Shown piece after piece: positions 44,816-53,467 of a stretch of 64,000 nucleotides of DNA. This stretch comes from CAIKBL01 sp964555355 (GTDB lineage Bacteria; Pseudomonadota; Gammaproteobacteria; Ga0077536), in contig CAZKRY010000003.1 of assembly GCA_964555355.1 (NCBI GenBank), positions 124,001 to 188,000 of the forward strand, read 5' to 3'. The notes below the pieces were generated by a model. It saw only the letters and a list, made by a program, of their open reading frames with translations, did not search any database and was not told the origin of the DNA. The position numbers and the translations under genes are program-made. Each line of letters opens with the position of its first letter. The stretch's first letter is position 1.

Positions 44816-45949
44816 TCAACGCGCAAGCACGCTAGCCAGGGTCTCGAAGCTCGCTAGGTTGTGACTGCTTAAAAACTCATCGCAATAAGGCCGAGCCGTT
44901 GCCATGCCCAAAGCGAGTGGTTGGTAATTGTCATCCCCTTTGAGTGGGTTAATCCAAATCACGGACTTGGCGCGATTCGCCAGTGTCGACATTGCATTGG
45001 CAAGCAAAGTCATCTCCCCGGTATCCCACCCGTCGCTCATGATGACAACCGAGGTTTTGCCGGTAACCGTCGCGGCGTGGACTTGATTCAGCGTGGCAAT
45101 CGCCTGCCCGATTTTCGTTCCGCCCGACCAGCCACGAAAATGCTCGGCAAGGCTTTCGCGAAGCGCGATAAACCTTTTAACGCGAAAATATTCAGTTAAG
45201 TGTTGCAAGTAGGTACTGAAAACGAAGACTTCAATTTTAAATCGTGAATTTCGATGCAAGCTAAACAGAAAATTCAAAAAGAAGGTGCTATAGATTTCCA
45301 TCGATCCGCTGACATCAACGAGCATCACAAGCCGTGTGTGACTTGGAATCTTTCTTTTGAATCGCCAACGCAGGATCTCGCCGTCGAACTTTACGCAGTC
45401 TCGAACACTCGCGCGAAAATCCACGCGCCGCCCGCGCTGCGAACGTTTGGTTTTACGCCGCGTGATAACTGCGTACTTGCGCGCGATCTTCTCGAGTTCG
45501 CGCAGTACAGCGGCAAACTCCACTTCCTGAATTTGGCGAAAATCCCGCTGATGGTCGACCTCATGCGTGGAATACCCTTCAAGCCGGCCGGACTCTTCCT
45601 GCGCTTCATCCGCACCGCTAAGGCCAGTGAAAACCTGCCGCTTGACCGTCAACTCCTGCCGACTACTCAACTCACCTTTAGGCTCATCCGCAATCCCGTC
45701 GGTCCGATATAGATCGAGTAGCGCGGCGTACACGCGCGCCAAACGTGGAAAGTCGTCGCGTCGATTGATCAAGGTTATGCGGTATATAGACAGTAACTTG
45801 TCATACTCGACTGTTTGCAACAAACCCACGGCGCGTATGCAACCTATCGTTTGTTGGGTGCTGAGCTGAACACCTGCTTCGCGCAGCAAACCAAACAGGC
45901 GCCCCGAAAAATCGAGGCTTAACTGGACGTGCTCAAATCCTGCTTCCAT
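44816..45949 (-). CDS. coxE: CoxE-like VWA protein
   Basis: 377-residue protein with a von Willebrand A domain in the C-terminal half. The MIDAS motif DVSGSMEIYS and the later WSGGTKIGQAI and MSDGWDTGEM segments match CoxE. In carbon monoxide dehydrogenase systems CoxD and CoxE mature the Mo-Cu centre by sulfuration and metal insertion. Its start overlaps the coxD end by 17 bases. Last gene of the minus-strand molybdenum hydroxylase operon. Confidence 0.9.
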   Translation of the reverse strand: MEAGFEHVQLSLDFSGRLFGLLREAGVQLSTQQTIGCIRAVGLLQTVEYDKLLSIYRITLINRRDDFPRLARVYAALLDLYRTDGIADEPKGELSSRQELTVKRQVFTGLSGADEAQEESGRLEGYSTHEVDHQRDFRQIQEVEFAAVLRELEKIARKYAVITRRKTKRSQRGRRVDFRASVRDCVKFDGEILRWRFKRKIPSHTRLVMLVDVSGSMEIYSTFFLNFLFSLHRNSRFKIEVFVFSTYLQHLTEYFRVKRFIALRESLAEHFRGWSGGTKIGQAIATLNQVHAATVTGKTSVVIMSDGWDTGEMTLLANAMSTLANRAKSVIWINPLKGDDNYQPLALGMATARPYCDEFLSSHNLASFETLASVLAR

Positions 45950-46850
45950 CGCGGACTCGGTCTAGCAGCGGGGTCAACAGATCCGTTTTGAACCGTTGGA
46001 TGTCCTGTCGGTCTTTGAGCAGACATCCAATCGTGCGCTCTAGCGCGGCCTGGTCGAGGGTTGAGATGCGCAATGTCTGTAATGCGCGTGACCAATCCAC
46101 GGCTTCTGATAAGCCGGGTTTCTTATTCAACTGATGCTCACGGAGCGCTTGGACAAAAGTCGCCGCCTGAATCGCCAACTCGAGGTCTATTTCGGGCACC
46201 TTGAGCCGAATGACTTCGAGCTCCTTCTCGTACGATGGATAATCCATCCACAGATACAGACACCGACGACGCAGCGCATCGGTCAGCTCGCGCGTCCGAT
46301 TAGCGGTCAGGATGATAAAAGGCACGGATTTCGCGCTGAGCGCGCCGAGTTCGGGGATCGAGAGACGGTACTCCGCTAGCGTTTCGAGCAGTAAGGCCTC
46401 GAACTCTTCGTCGGCACGGTCGATTTCGTCGAGCAGTAGCACCACACGTCGTTCGGACATCAGAGCTTTTGAAATCGGGCGGTAGGAGAGAAATTCCTCG
46501 CGATAGAAATCAGCGAACCCGACCTGCGTCTCCCGTCGGAGCTCGTGCAGTCGCAGGCTCAATATCTGCTTCTGATAGTTCCACTCGTACAACGCCGAGT
46601 TGTAATCCAAACCCTCATAGCACTGCAGCCGAATTATCTCGGTATTGTGTAGTCGGGCGAGCACATGCGCGATCTCGGTCTTACCGACTCCGGCCTCGCC
46701 TTCGATCAGGATCGGTTTGGAGAGTTGTTCGGATAAGTACAACGCCGCAGCGATCTCCGTGTCGGCGACATAGCCATGGCGATGGAGATCAGAGACGATT
46801 TGTTCAATAGGGTCTTCGATAAGGCCCTCGACGCTCTGGCCGCTCGTCAT
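45933..46850 (-). CDS. coxD: CoxD-like MoxR AAA+ ATPase
   Basis: 305-residue MoxR-type ATPase. Walker A GEAGVGKT (51-58), then RLQCYEGLDYNSALYEWNY characteristic of CoxD, Walker B VVLLLDEIDRA and sensor 1 FIILTANRTREL. In CO dehydrogenase the CoxD chaperone helps insert sulfur into the active site. It lies between the large-subunit gene (28-base gap) and coxE. Confidence 0.92.
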   Translation of the reverse strand: MTSGQSVEGLIEDPIEQIVSDLHRHGYVADTEIAAALYLSEQLSKPILIEGEAGVGKTEIAHVLARLHNTEIIRLQCYEGLDYNSALYEWNYQKQILSLRLHELRRETQVGFADFYREEFLSYRPISKALMSERRVVLLLDEIDRADEEFEALLLETLAEYRLSIPELGALSAKSVPFIILTANRTRELTDALRRRCLYLWMDYPSYEKELEVIRLKVPEIDLELAIQAATFVQALREHQLNKKPGLSEAVDWSRALQTLRISTLDQAALERTIGCLLKDRQDIQRFKTDLLTPLLDRVRDGSRI

Positions 46851-46878
46851 TGCGCGACTTCTAGCTATTTCAGACTCC

Positions 46879-49248
46879 TCACTGCGCGACCGCGCTGTTG
46901 ATCAAATCCATGATCTGTTGCGGCCCCACCGGAGTCGACATCGGAACCAACGTGCCATAATCAGACAAGGCATCGGATACCGCATTCGCGAGCGCGATAT
47001 GGATGGACAACATCGCCGCTTCGCCGGCGCCCTTGAAGCCGCCTTCGGTGTACGGCGACGGGGTGATCACATGTGCGCATTCGATATCCGGCATTGTCGT
47101 CGCGTTCGGGATCAGAAAATCCATGAACGATGCATTGCGCAGCTGGCCGCTTTCGTCGTAGTCCAAGTGCTCCAGCAACCCCATTCCAATCCCCTGGCCG
47201 GCGCCACCGCGCATCTGGCCGTCAACGATTTTCGGATTGATCATGTTGCCGCAGTCTTCGACCGCAAATATCCGCTTTAAATCGACGATACCGGTCTCCG
47301 GATCGAGATCAATGATAATCGCGTGTGCCCCGTTGGCATATGCCGCGGGAGGATCGTAGTGGCGAGTCGCACTGAGGGTGGGCTCGACTTCGTTCTCGTC
47401 TGGCCGACGGAAGCGATCAAAGTAGGTGATGAATGCGATCTCGGCGACCGTCATACTGCGGTCGGGCGATCCCTTCACGAAAATCTTCCCTTCATCGATG
47501 GTCAAATCAGCCGCGTTCGCTTCCATCACATGCGCCGCAATTTTAAGCAGCTTGTTACGCACATCGGTTGCCGCGCGGATCACCGTACCGCCGCCAATTA
47601 CCGCGCTGCGGCTCGCGAAGGTCCCCATCCCGTATGCACCCGTGGCCGTGTCGCCGTCAAGGACAATGACATCTTCGAATGGGACCCCCAAGGTTTCGGC
47701 CGCCACTTGCGCCAAGGTGGTTTTCAGCCCCTGTCCGTGGCTGAACTGACCGCTGCGCACGGTGACTTTCCCGTTCGGATCAATCTCGACCGTCGTGGTG
47801 TCGTGCAAGGTGGCGGGAAACCCGCTCTGTTGCGCCGATCGGCTGCCCCAGTTCGTTTGCTCGACGAAAAACGAGAGACCGATACCGCGCAGCTTACCGT
47901 CGGCGGTCCGCCGTGGTTGCTGCTTGAAGTCGCGATAGTTGGAGAGCGTCAGGCACTTATCCAATACTTTTTGATAATCGCCGCTGTCATAGGTTTGATT
48001 GGTGCCGGTCGTGTACGGAAATTGGTCCTTGCGGATGAAGTTTTTAATGTAGACGTCGGCAATATCGAGGTTCAGCATTTTCGCTGCCTTGTTCAGCACC
48101 ATGTCCCGCGCAAAACAGCCGGCGGACCAACCGACGCCGCGATAGGCACCAGTCGACATTTTGTTTGTCAGACAGACGAGCGTTTCGTACTCCACGTTCT
48201 GAATGGTAAACGCGCCCGGCGACCCGGTGTTGCCCACGACTGATTCGATCAAGCCGGACCATGGAAATATCGAATAGGCACCCGAGTCACCAACGTTTTT
48301 TATTCGCATGCCTACGATAGTGCCGTCTTTTTTCAGACCGATCTCCATGGTGATCGTGTTCTGTTTGGCATGCGAGGCCGAGAGCAGGTGCTCGCGCCGA
48401 TCTTCGATCCACTTTACCGGTTTGCGAATCCGTTTGGCCAACCATGGCAGGATGAATTCTTCCGGGAAGAAATGTGCTTTCTGGCCAAAGCCGCCGCCAA
48501 CCGTTGGCGCGACCACGCGAATGATTTGCTCTGGGATCCCGAGGTTGGCTGAAATGTAGGTGCGCAGCGGATACGGCATCTGCGTGGATGACCACACGGT
48601 CAGGGTATCGTCCCAGCCCCAGCTCGCGATGACGCCGCGGGTCTCCATCGGCGCCGCAGAGGTGCGCCCGGTACGCACTTTTTCCTTGACGACGATATCG
48701 GCTTCGCGGAACGCTTTTTCGACATCGCCGTTTCTGTACGAATCTCGGTAGTAAACATTGGTGCCGAGTTCGTCATGCAGTAACGTCGCGTCGGGCTGCA
48801 TCGCCTGTTCGGCATCGTTGTAGGCGGGCAGGGTTTCGTAGTCGACGCTGATCAAATCGACAATATCTTCGGCAAGATAACGATTCGGCGCGACTACGGC
48901 AGCAATGATTTCGCCGACATAACGGACGCGATCCTTGGCGATAAACGGCATGAACACCGGTAATAGTTTGCCCCGTGTGTTGGGCACGAAGGTCGTGGTA
49001 CCGATCCCGAACTCTTCAGCGGTGATGATCGCAATGCATGACGGGTGCCGCTTTGCCGCGTCAAGATTCAGGCCTTTGATACGCGCATGACCGTGCGAGC
49101 TACGGACAAACGCGACCTCCACCATCCCCGGCAGCGCGACATCGTCGACATACTTAGAGTGGCCCATGAGGAGCATGGGGTCTTCGCTGCGTTTACGTGG
49201 CACGCCGATATGCTTGGTTACCCCTGAGAGAGTCACGGGTTCAGTCAT
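46879..49248 (-). CDS. Molybdenum hydroxylase large subunit (CoxL/XDH family)
   Basis: 789-residue molybdopterin-binding subunit, with AGGAG 7 bases before the ATG. It shows the N-terminal hammerhead domain (YVGEIIAAVVAPNRYLAED), GGGFGQK (251-257) and a C-terminal GGFKGAGEAAM with the catalytic Glu. The active-site loop at 368-374 is AYRGVGW. True CO dehydrogenases (form I) have AYxCSFR and form II has AYRGAGR, so this enzyme has no Mo-Cu cysteine and is more likely a hydroxylase of an N-heteroaromatic ring or aldehyde. It forms a complex with the FeS and FAD subunits encoded next to it. Confidence 0.92.
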   Translation of the reverse strand: MTEPVTLSGVTKHIGVPRKRSEDPMLLMGHSKYVDDVALPGMVEVAFVRSSHGHARIKGLNLDAAKRHPSCIAIITAEEFGIGTTTFVPNTRGKLLPVFMPFIAKDRVRYVGEIIAAVVAPNRYLAEDIVDLISVDYETLPAYNDAEQAMQPDATLLHDELGTNVYYRDSYRNGDVEKAFREADIVVKEKVRTGRTSAAPMETRGVIASWGWDDTLTVWSSTQMPYPLRTYISANLGIPEQIIRVVAPTVGGGFGQKAHFFPEEFILPWLAKRIRKPVKWIEDRREHLLSASHAKQNTITMEIGLKKDGTIVGMRIKNVGDSGAYSIFPWSGLIESVVGNTGSPGAFTIQNVEYETLVCLTNKMSTGAYRGVGWSAGCFARDMVLNKAAKMLNLDIADVYIKNFIRKDQFPYTTGTNQTYDSGDYQKVLDKCLTLSNYRDFKQQPRRTADGKLRGIGLSFFVEQTNWGSRSAQQSGFPATLHDTTTVEIDPNGKVTVRSGQFSHGQGLKTTLAQVAAETLGVPFEDVIVLDGDTATGAYGMGTFASRSAVIGGGTVIRAATDVRNKLLKIAAHVMEANAADLTIDEGKIFVKGSPDRSMTVAEIAFITYFDRFRRPDENEVEPTLSATRHYDPPAAYANGAHAIIIDLDPETGIVDLKRIFAVEDCGNMINPKIVDGQMRGGAGQGIGMGLLEHLDYDESGQLRNASFMDFLIPNATTMPDIECAHVITPSPYTEGGFKGAGEAAMLSIHIALANAVSDALSDYGTLVPMSTPVGPQQIMDLINSAVAQ

Positions 49249-49289
49249 GTTGCTGCTCCTACTAATTCCAATACGCTGCGACGTGAGAT

Positions 49290-49781
49290 CTAACCCTGCC
49301 GAGCAGCGGCGAGATGCGCTTCCGCGGCGGCCACGACAGAGTCAACGATGTCGTGATAGCCCGTGCAGCGGCACAAATTTCCCGACAACGCTTCGCGAAT
49401 TTCCGCGCGCGTCGGACGTGGATTTTCTCTGAGAAACGCCGTCATGCTCATCAAGATGCCAGGTGTGCAAAATCCGCATTGCAGACCCTGGTTTTCCCAG
49501 AAGGCGTTTTGTAGCGCATTCAATTTGCCATCGACGGCAAGTGACTCTACGGTGGTGATTGCTTTGCCCTCGGCTTGTAACGCGAAGGTTAGACACGAGC
49601 GAACCGGTAAGTCATCCATCAGGACTGTGCATGAACCACAGATGCCGTGTTCGCAGCCGACGTGGGTGCCGGTGAGCGCTAAGTCGTGGCGAATAAAATC
49701 GGATAATAAGGTTCTGGGTTCAATTTCCCTGGTATAGCGTTCGCCATTCACTTCGAGACTGACAGTTTTCTTCTCAAACAT
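49290..49781 (-). CDS. Molybdenum hydroxylase small [2Fe-2S] subunit (CoxS type)
   Basis: 163-residue subunit with two [2Fe-2S] centres: a plant-ferredoxin-like site in CEHGICGSCTVLMDD plus a later Cys, and a helical site CGFCTPG ... CRCTGYHDI. It passes electrons from the molybdenum site to FAD. GGAG sits 6 bases before the ATG. Full family length. Confidence 0.95.
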   Translation of the reverse strand: MFEKKTVSLEVNGERYTREIEPRTLLSDFIRHDLALTGTHVGCEHGICGSCTVLMDDLPVRSCLTFALQAEGKAITTVESLAVDGKLNALQNAFWENQGLQCGFCTPGILMSMTAFLRENPRPTRAEIREALSGNLCRCTGYHDIVDSVVAAAEAHLAAARQG

Positions 49782-49805
49782 TTTCTGCTCCTTAATTCCG
49801 GCGAA

Positions 49806-50681
49806 TCAGTGCGTGCCGCCAGCCCGGTGAAACGCGTCTTGTAGCGCCCGAACAGTCAATACCTCAGCGACACGGCGTCGGTACTCAGCGGTGACATGGA
49901 CGTCGCTTTCGGGATCGATGTGATCACGGACCTGTGTCGAGACATCGTTCAATAGTTCTGACGAAAATGATTGTCCGACAAGCGCCGATTCGACCGCCTG
50001 CAGCCGCACCGGTGTCGCAGCGACACCAAACAGTACGGCTCGCGCGTGCTGGCATTTTCCAGCGGCATCTAAGCCAATGACGGCGGCACTTCCGACAAGT
50101 GCAAAATCGCCCGCGCGGCGTGCCACTTCGTGGAATCCCCATCCACTGGTCGGAGGCGGTGTCTGGAACAAAATCGAACAGAGAACTTGATCGGGTTGCA
50201 GCGCGGTAGTCATGTAGGTAATAAAAAAATCGCCGGCCGAGATCTGAGTCCGCGCCGAGCCAGTCGCGATTTCGAGTTCGGCATCCAACAGCAACGCCAT
50301 CGCCGGCAACTCGGACGCCGGATCGGCATTCGCGATACTGCCGCCGACCGTGCCTTTATTACGGATTTGAAAATGCGCGATGTGCTCGATGGCTTCGGCA
50401 AGCACCGGTAAACGGTCGCGCACTAACAGATGCTTCTCCGCAAAACGCTGGGTGGTAGTCGCCGCAATCCGCACGCCGCGAGATTCCTCGCTAATCTGGT
50501 TCGCGTGCTCGACATTACTCACATCAATAAGCACCTGTGGTCGCGCAAGGCGGTAGTTCATCGCGGCAATTAGGCTCTGGCCTCCGGCGAGCAGCTTGGC
50601 GTCCTCGCCGTGCGCGGTAAGCAGTGAACACGCATGGTCAAGCGTGTGCGCCCGGTAATAATCAAACTTGGCTGGTTTCAT
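49806..50681 (-). CDS. Molybdenum hydroxylase FAD subunit (CoxM type)
   Basis: 291-residue FAD-binding subunit. It has AKLLAGGQSLIAAMNYRLAR (FAD pyrophosphate loop with the AGGQS motif), RNKGTVGGSIANADPASELP (the second FAD motif, normally TIGGNIA/TIGGSLA) and a C-terminal CO-dehydrogenase flavoprotein domain. It hands electrons to an acceptor outside the complex. It follows coxG by 5 bases. Confidence 0.95.
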   Translation of the reverse strand: MKPAKFDYYRAHTLDHACSLLTAHGEDAKLLAGGQSLIAAMNYRLARPQVLIDVSNVEHANQISEESRGVRIAATTTQRFAEKHLLVRDRLPVLAEAIEHIAHFQIRNKGTVGGSIANADPASELPAMALLLDAELEIATGSARTQISAGDFFITYMTTALQPDQVLCSILFQTPPPTSGWGFHEVARRAGDFALVGSAAVIGLDAAGKCQHARAVLFGVAATPVRLQAVESALVGQSFSSELLNDVSTQVRDHIDPESDVHVTAEYRRRVAEVLTVRALQDAFHRAGGTH

Positions 50682-50686
50682 ATGGA

Positions 50687-51166
50687 TTACCTATATGCCG
50701 ATGGTTTCGGCGCTGCATCGAAGGCAGATTTCATCTCGGCATTAAATGCCTTGAAAAACTGATTCGCGAGGTATTTCGAAATGCCGGTCAAAACCCGTCC
50801 CCCGATCCCTGCGATTAGGCCACCGACTTCGGCGTCACACGCCCACCGCAGCGATGAACCCACGTTGCTCGGTCCGAGCCGGCAATCGACTGTTAAATTG
50901 ATATAGCCAGGCGTGCCTGCGCCTTCAGCCTTCAACGTGTAATGATTCGGTAATTCGATGTCGTGGACCGAGACTTTGCCCTCATATTCACCTTTGATCG
51001 CGGCGACGCCCAACGCCAGCACCACGCGGTACATGCCCTGCTCGTCTCCGTCGGGAATCATCGATTTGCAGCCAGGAATCGTCTTGGTCAGTATCCCAAT
51101 ATCGTGTAACGCGTGCCAAACAGTCGTTTGGTCGTACGGAAATTCCGCGATGCCGTCTAGCTTCAT
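50687..51166 (-). CDS. coxG: CoxG-like SRPBCC protein
   Basis: 159-residue SRPBCC-fold protein of the CoxG family, which anchors CO dehydrogenase to the membrane or recruits it to the respiratory chain. It begins with the family pattern LDGIAEFPYDQTTVWHAL and has IPGCKSMIPDGDEQGMYRVV. The C-terminal part (GLIAGIGGRVLTGISKYLAN) is hydrophobic enough to touch the membrane. First gene of the operon G-M-S-L-D-E. Confidence 0.9.
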   Translation of the reverse strand: MKLDGIAEFPYDQTTVWHALHDIGILTKTIPGCKSMIPDGDEQGMYRVVLALGVAAIKGEYEGKVSVHDIELPNHYTLKAEGAGTPGYINLTVDCRLGPSNVGSSLRWACDAEVGGLIAGIGGRVLTGISKYLANQFFKAFNAEMKSAFDAAPKPSAYR

Positions 51167-51648
51167 AACAACCCGCGCTGGATCGAGCGGGATAAGTGGA
51201 AATGTGGCCGCGGCACGGAAGCGGCCCGGCGGCTCGTGGGAAAATCGGAACTACTCTTATCTACACACACGGCGGTACCTCTGGGCAGTGAATATGCGCG
51301 GGCCGAACAAGCGCGCATTACTATTCTTGTTAGCGATTCGTCGGTGCGGAACCCACACGCAGCCGCTTCTTGAGAGAAGCCGCTAAGATCGTGATGGCCC
51401 CTCTGAGTTCCGGTCCCTCTGAGTCAAGCACGCGAATCCTTCGGCCACACAAGAAACACGCGAGAAACGCGCCTCCCGCGCCCGCCCTGAGCTCGCATTC
51501 CCTATTGTGACGAAGGGCTTATAGGAGGAGGAGTGAGCCCGCTCAAAGTCCTTACCGCAAACTCAGGGCGGTCGATCAATTCCAATCTCTAACGACCTTC
51601 AAAAAATCCATGTCTAGTGAGGCTGTCAAACACGTACGTAACATGGCA
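51167..51648. other. Intergenic, promoter region of the coxG operon
   Basis: 482 bp with no recognisable gene. It must contain the promoter of the molybdenum hydroxylase operon on the minus strand and the end of the DUF1302 transcript. The short plus-strand frames here are shadows; no copy of the TTATTTA-N6 palindrome is seen. Confidence 0.45.
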
Positions 51649-53370
51649 TTAGAATGTGTACTTCATTTCCAAGAACATCGAGTCGTTCTCCTTGAATTGG
51701 CCAAAGAAGGACTTGCTCTTGCCGCTGACGATATTGGTTCCGATGCGCGTGCTGAAATTACTGTTCCAGTTGTAGCCTATCAGCCCCCTAAACCAGGTCG
51801 AACGTTGATCGTCGCCCAATTCGCGTAACACGAACAGTTCGACACGGAGCGTTTTCGCCGATAAGAAATCATTGAACATAAACAAGGTCATCACGTTACG
51901 GGTTTCGTCGCGCAGGCCGTTAAATATGTTCGTAGCGCCGCCGATGATGTAACCGGTTCGACCGCAATCTTGCTGAAGCGCACAGGCAGCCGAGTTCAGA
52001 TTGGTCACCCGCCCAGGCCCGGCCTCGCGCAGGATCTCGTCGCGCCAGTACTGTAATGATACGAACCACGGCGTTGGAGTGATGCTCCTCGGACCAATGT
52101 AGAAATATTGGTCGAAACCAATCAAGGTTGTGAGCTGGTCGGCCTCTACGAGCTCGAGATCCGGTTCGTAGAACTGCTGACCGAAGTTATAGACGAGTTC
52201 GCCGCGCAACACCGAACCTGCCAGCGGACCCGGTAGGAACTCCAGGGCCTTGTCGAAGGAGAATCCCGCAAGCGTATATCGGTGCCGATCGAATCTCATC
52301 CCACCCATACGTGATCCGCCAATCCCAGGGCACCCAAGGTTGACGGCGAGACCAAAGTCGCAACGACCGTCATAGTCATAGAACGGCAGATCGTCGAACA
52401 GATAGGCGTAATGGAACGAATAGGTTAGATCCGACAGCGGACCGAGGTCGCTGCCGGTGCGCGCCAGCCAACGCACGAAAACTTCGGATTTGTCGATTGC
52501 GTCGCCGTCGTCGTAGGCATCGTCATCGAACCAGTTCTCGCCGAACAACGCCTCAGAGGTATTGATAATCTGGTTCGCGAAATCCACCACATTGAGCGTC
52601 CAAGGATGTTGTCCTTCTTCGACGGGATTGAAGCCCGGGAAACGCGACGGTGTGTAATCGAGATTCCAGATGACCTGAAGTTCTTTCTGAATGCCGCCCG
52701 GAAGCCACTCCGCGTCAGACAGGTCAACCTTCGTTTCGATCATCCACTGCGGGATCAAGAAACGTTCTTGCTCGAATGTAAGTGGATTACGAAAATTTCG
52801 GGGGCTCACGACATCCAGCACCGTGACGCCGTCGGAGCGGCCCCAGGTGATGAGCTGACGGCCCGCGCGAACGAACAAAGGTTCGAAGTTGAAGTCGACA
52901 AATGCCTCACGAACCAACGGGTCGTAATTGTCATTAACCCCAGCGCGCAAATTGGTTTCCCAGAACTTCGAGATGCTGTGATCTTTGTCGTTGATATCGA
53001 ACATCGCGTCGTAGTACGGGCGCAGTTTCACCACCGGAGTAATGTTGTCCCAGCCTGTATACGCGACTTCGAGCAGTAATTCCGTACGCAATGCATTCAA
53101 GGTGTCGAACTTGTCGCCGTTACTTGGTGGCGGTGGGAGCCCCCTGCCCGGCCCTAAGTTCAGGCCGGGAATTCCTGTTTCAAGCGAATACTCGTTCGGG
53201 CCGGGTTCGTCGCTGTCACCCCAACGCGCCTCGGTGTAGACGAACAATTCACCACTGATCTGGAAGTCGCCGAACGTCTGGCGGGCGGCGCTATCTTGCG
53301 ACCAACCCAGCGTTGACATCACTGCGAGCGCGAGCACTTTGCCAGTGCATTGCCGAATAGGACTATTCAT
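51649..53370 (-). CDS. DUF1302-like outer-membrane protein
   Basis: 573-residue protein with a signal peptide (VLALAVMSTLGWSQDSAA) and GGAGGAG before the ATG. The body has EAFVDFNFEPLFVRAGRQLI and TWGRSDGVTVLDVVSPRNF, typical of the DUF1302 barrel family, and ends ...EMKYTF with terminal Phe. These proteins occur with DUF1329 and MMPL-type RND proteins in steroid and aromatic degraders and are thought to pass hydrophobic compounds across the outer membrane. Last gene of the DUF1329-MMPL-DUF1302 set. Confidence 0.85.
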   Translation of the reverse strand: MNSPIRQCTGKVLALAVMSTLGWSQDSAARQTFGDFQISGELFVYTEARWGDSDEPGPNEYSLETGIPGLNLGPGRGLPPPPSNGDKFDTLNALRTELLLEVAYTGWDNITPVVKLRPYYDAMFDINDKDHSISKFWETNLRAGVNDNYDPLVREAFVDFNFEPLFVRAGRQLITWGRSDGVTVLDVVSPRNFRNPLTFEQERFLIPQWMIETKVDLSDAEWLPGGIQKELQVIWNLDYTPSRFPGFNPVEEGQHPWTLNVVDFANQIINTSEALFGENWFDDDAYDDGDAIDKSEVFVRWLARTGSDLGPLSDLTYSFHYAYLFDDLPFYDYDGRCDFGLAVNLGCPGIGGSRMGGMRFDRHRYTLAGFSFDKALEFLPGPLAGSVLRGELVYNFGQQFYEPDLELVEADQLTTLIGFDQYFYIGPRSITPTPWFVSLQYWRDEILREAGPGRVTNLNSAACALQQDCGRTGYIIGGATNIFNGLRDETRNVMTLFMFNDFLSAKTLRVELFVLRELGDDQRSTWFRGLIGYNWNSNFSTRIGTNIVSGKSKSFFGQFKENDSMFLEMKYTF

Positions 53371-53424
53371 GAGTCATCTCCTCCCAAACAACAAAAGCCG
53401 CACTGCTTGAGTGCCCCCATGCCC

Positions 53425-53462
53425 CTGCATTCCTTTGCCCTGCATTCCTTTGCCCTGCATTC
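53425..53462. repeat. 15-bp tandem repeat
   Basis: CTGCATTCCTTTGCC is repeated two and a half times in the gap between the MMPL stop and the DUF1302 ribosome site. Confidence 0.7.
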
Positions 53463-53467
53463 GCCGG

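Noticed and set aside
47323..48243. 306-codon plus-strand open frame
   Set aside because: It is antisense to the molybdenum hydroxylase large-subunit gene, which has all family motifs.
46879..51166. Aerobic carbon monoxide dehydrogenase
   Set aside because: Operon layout is Cox-like, but the active-site loop AYRGVGW lacks the Cys of form I CO dehydrogenase (AYxCSFR).
53425..53462. Start of a CRISPR array
   Set aside because: The 15-bp units are contiguous tandem repeats without spacers.
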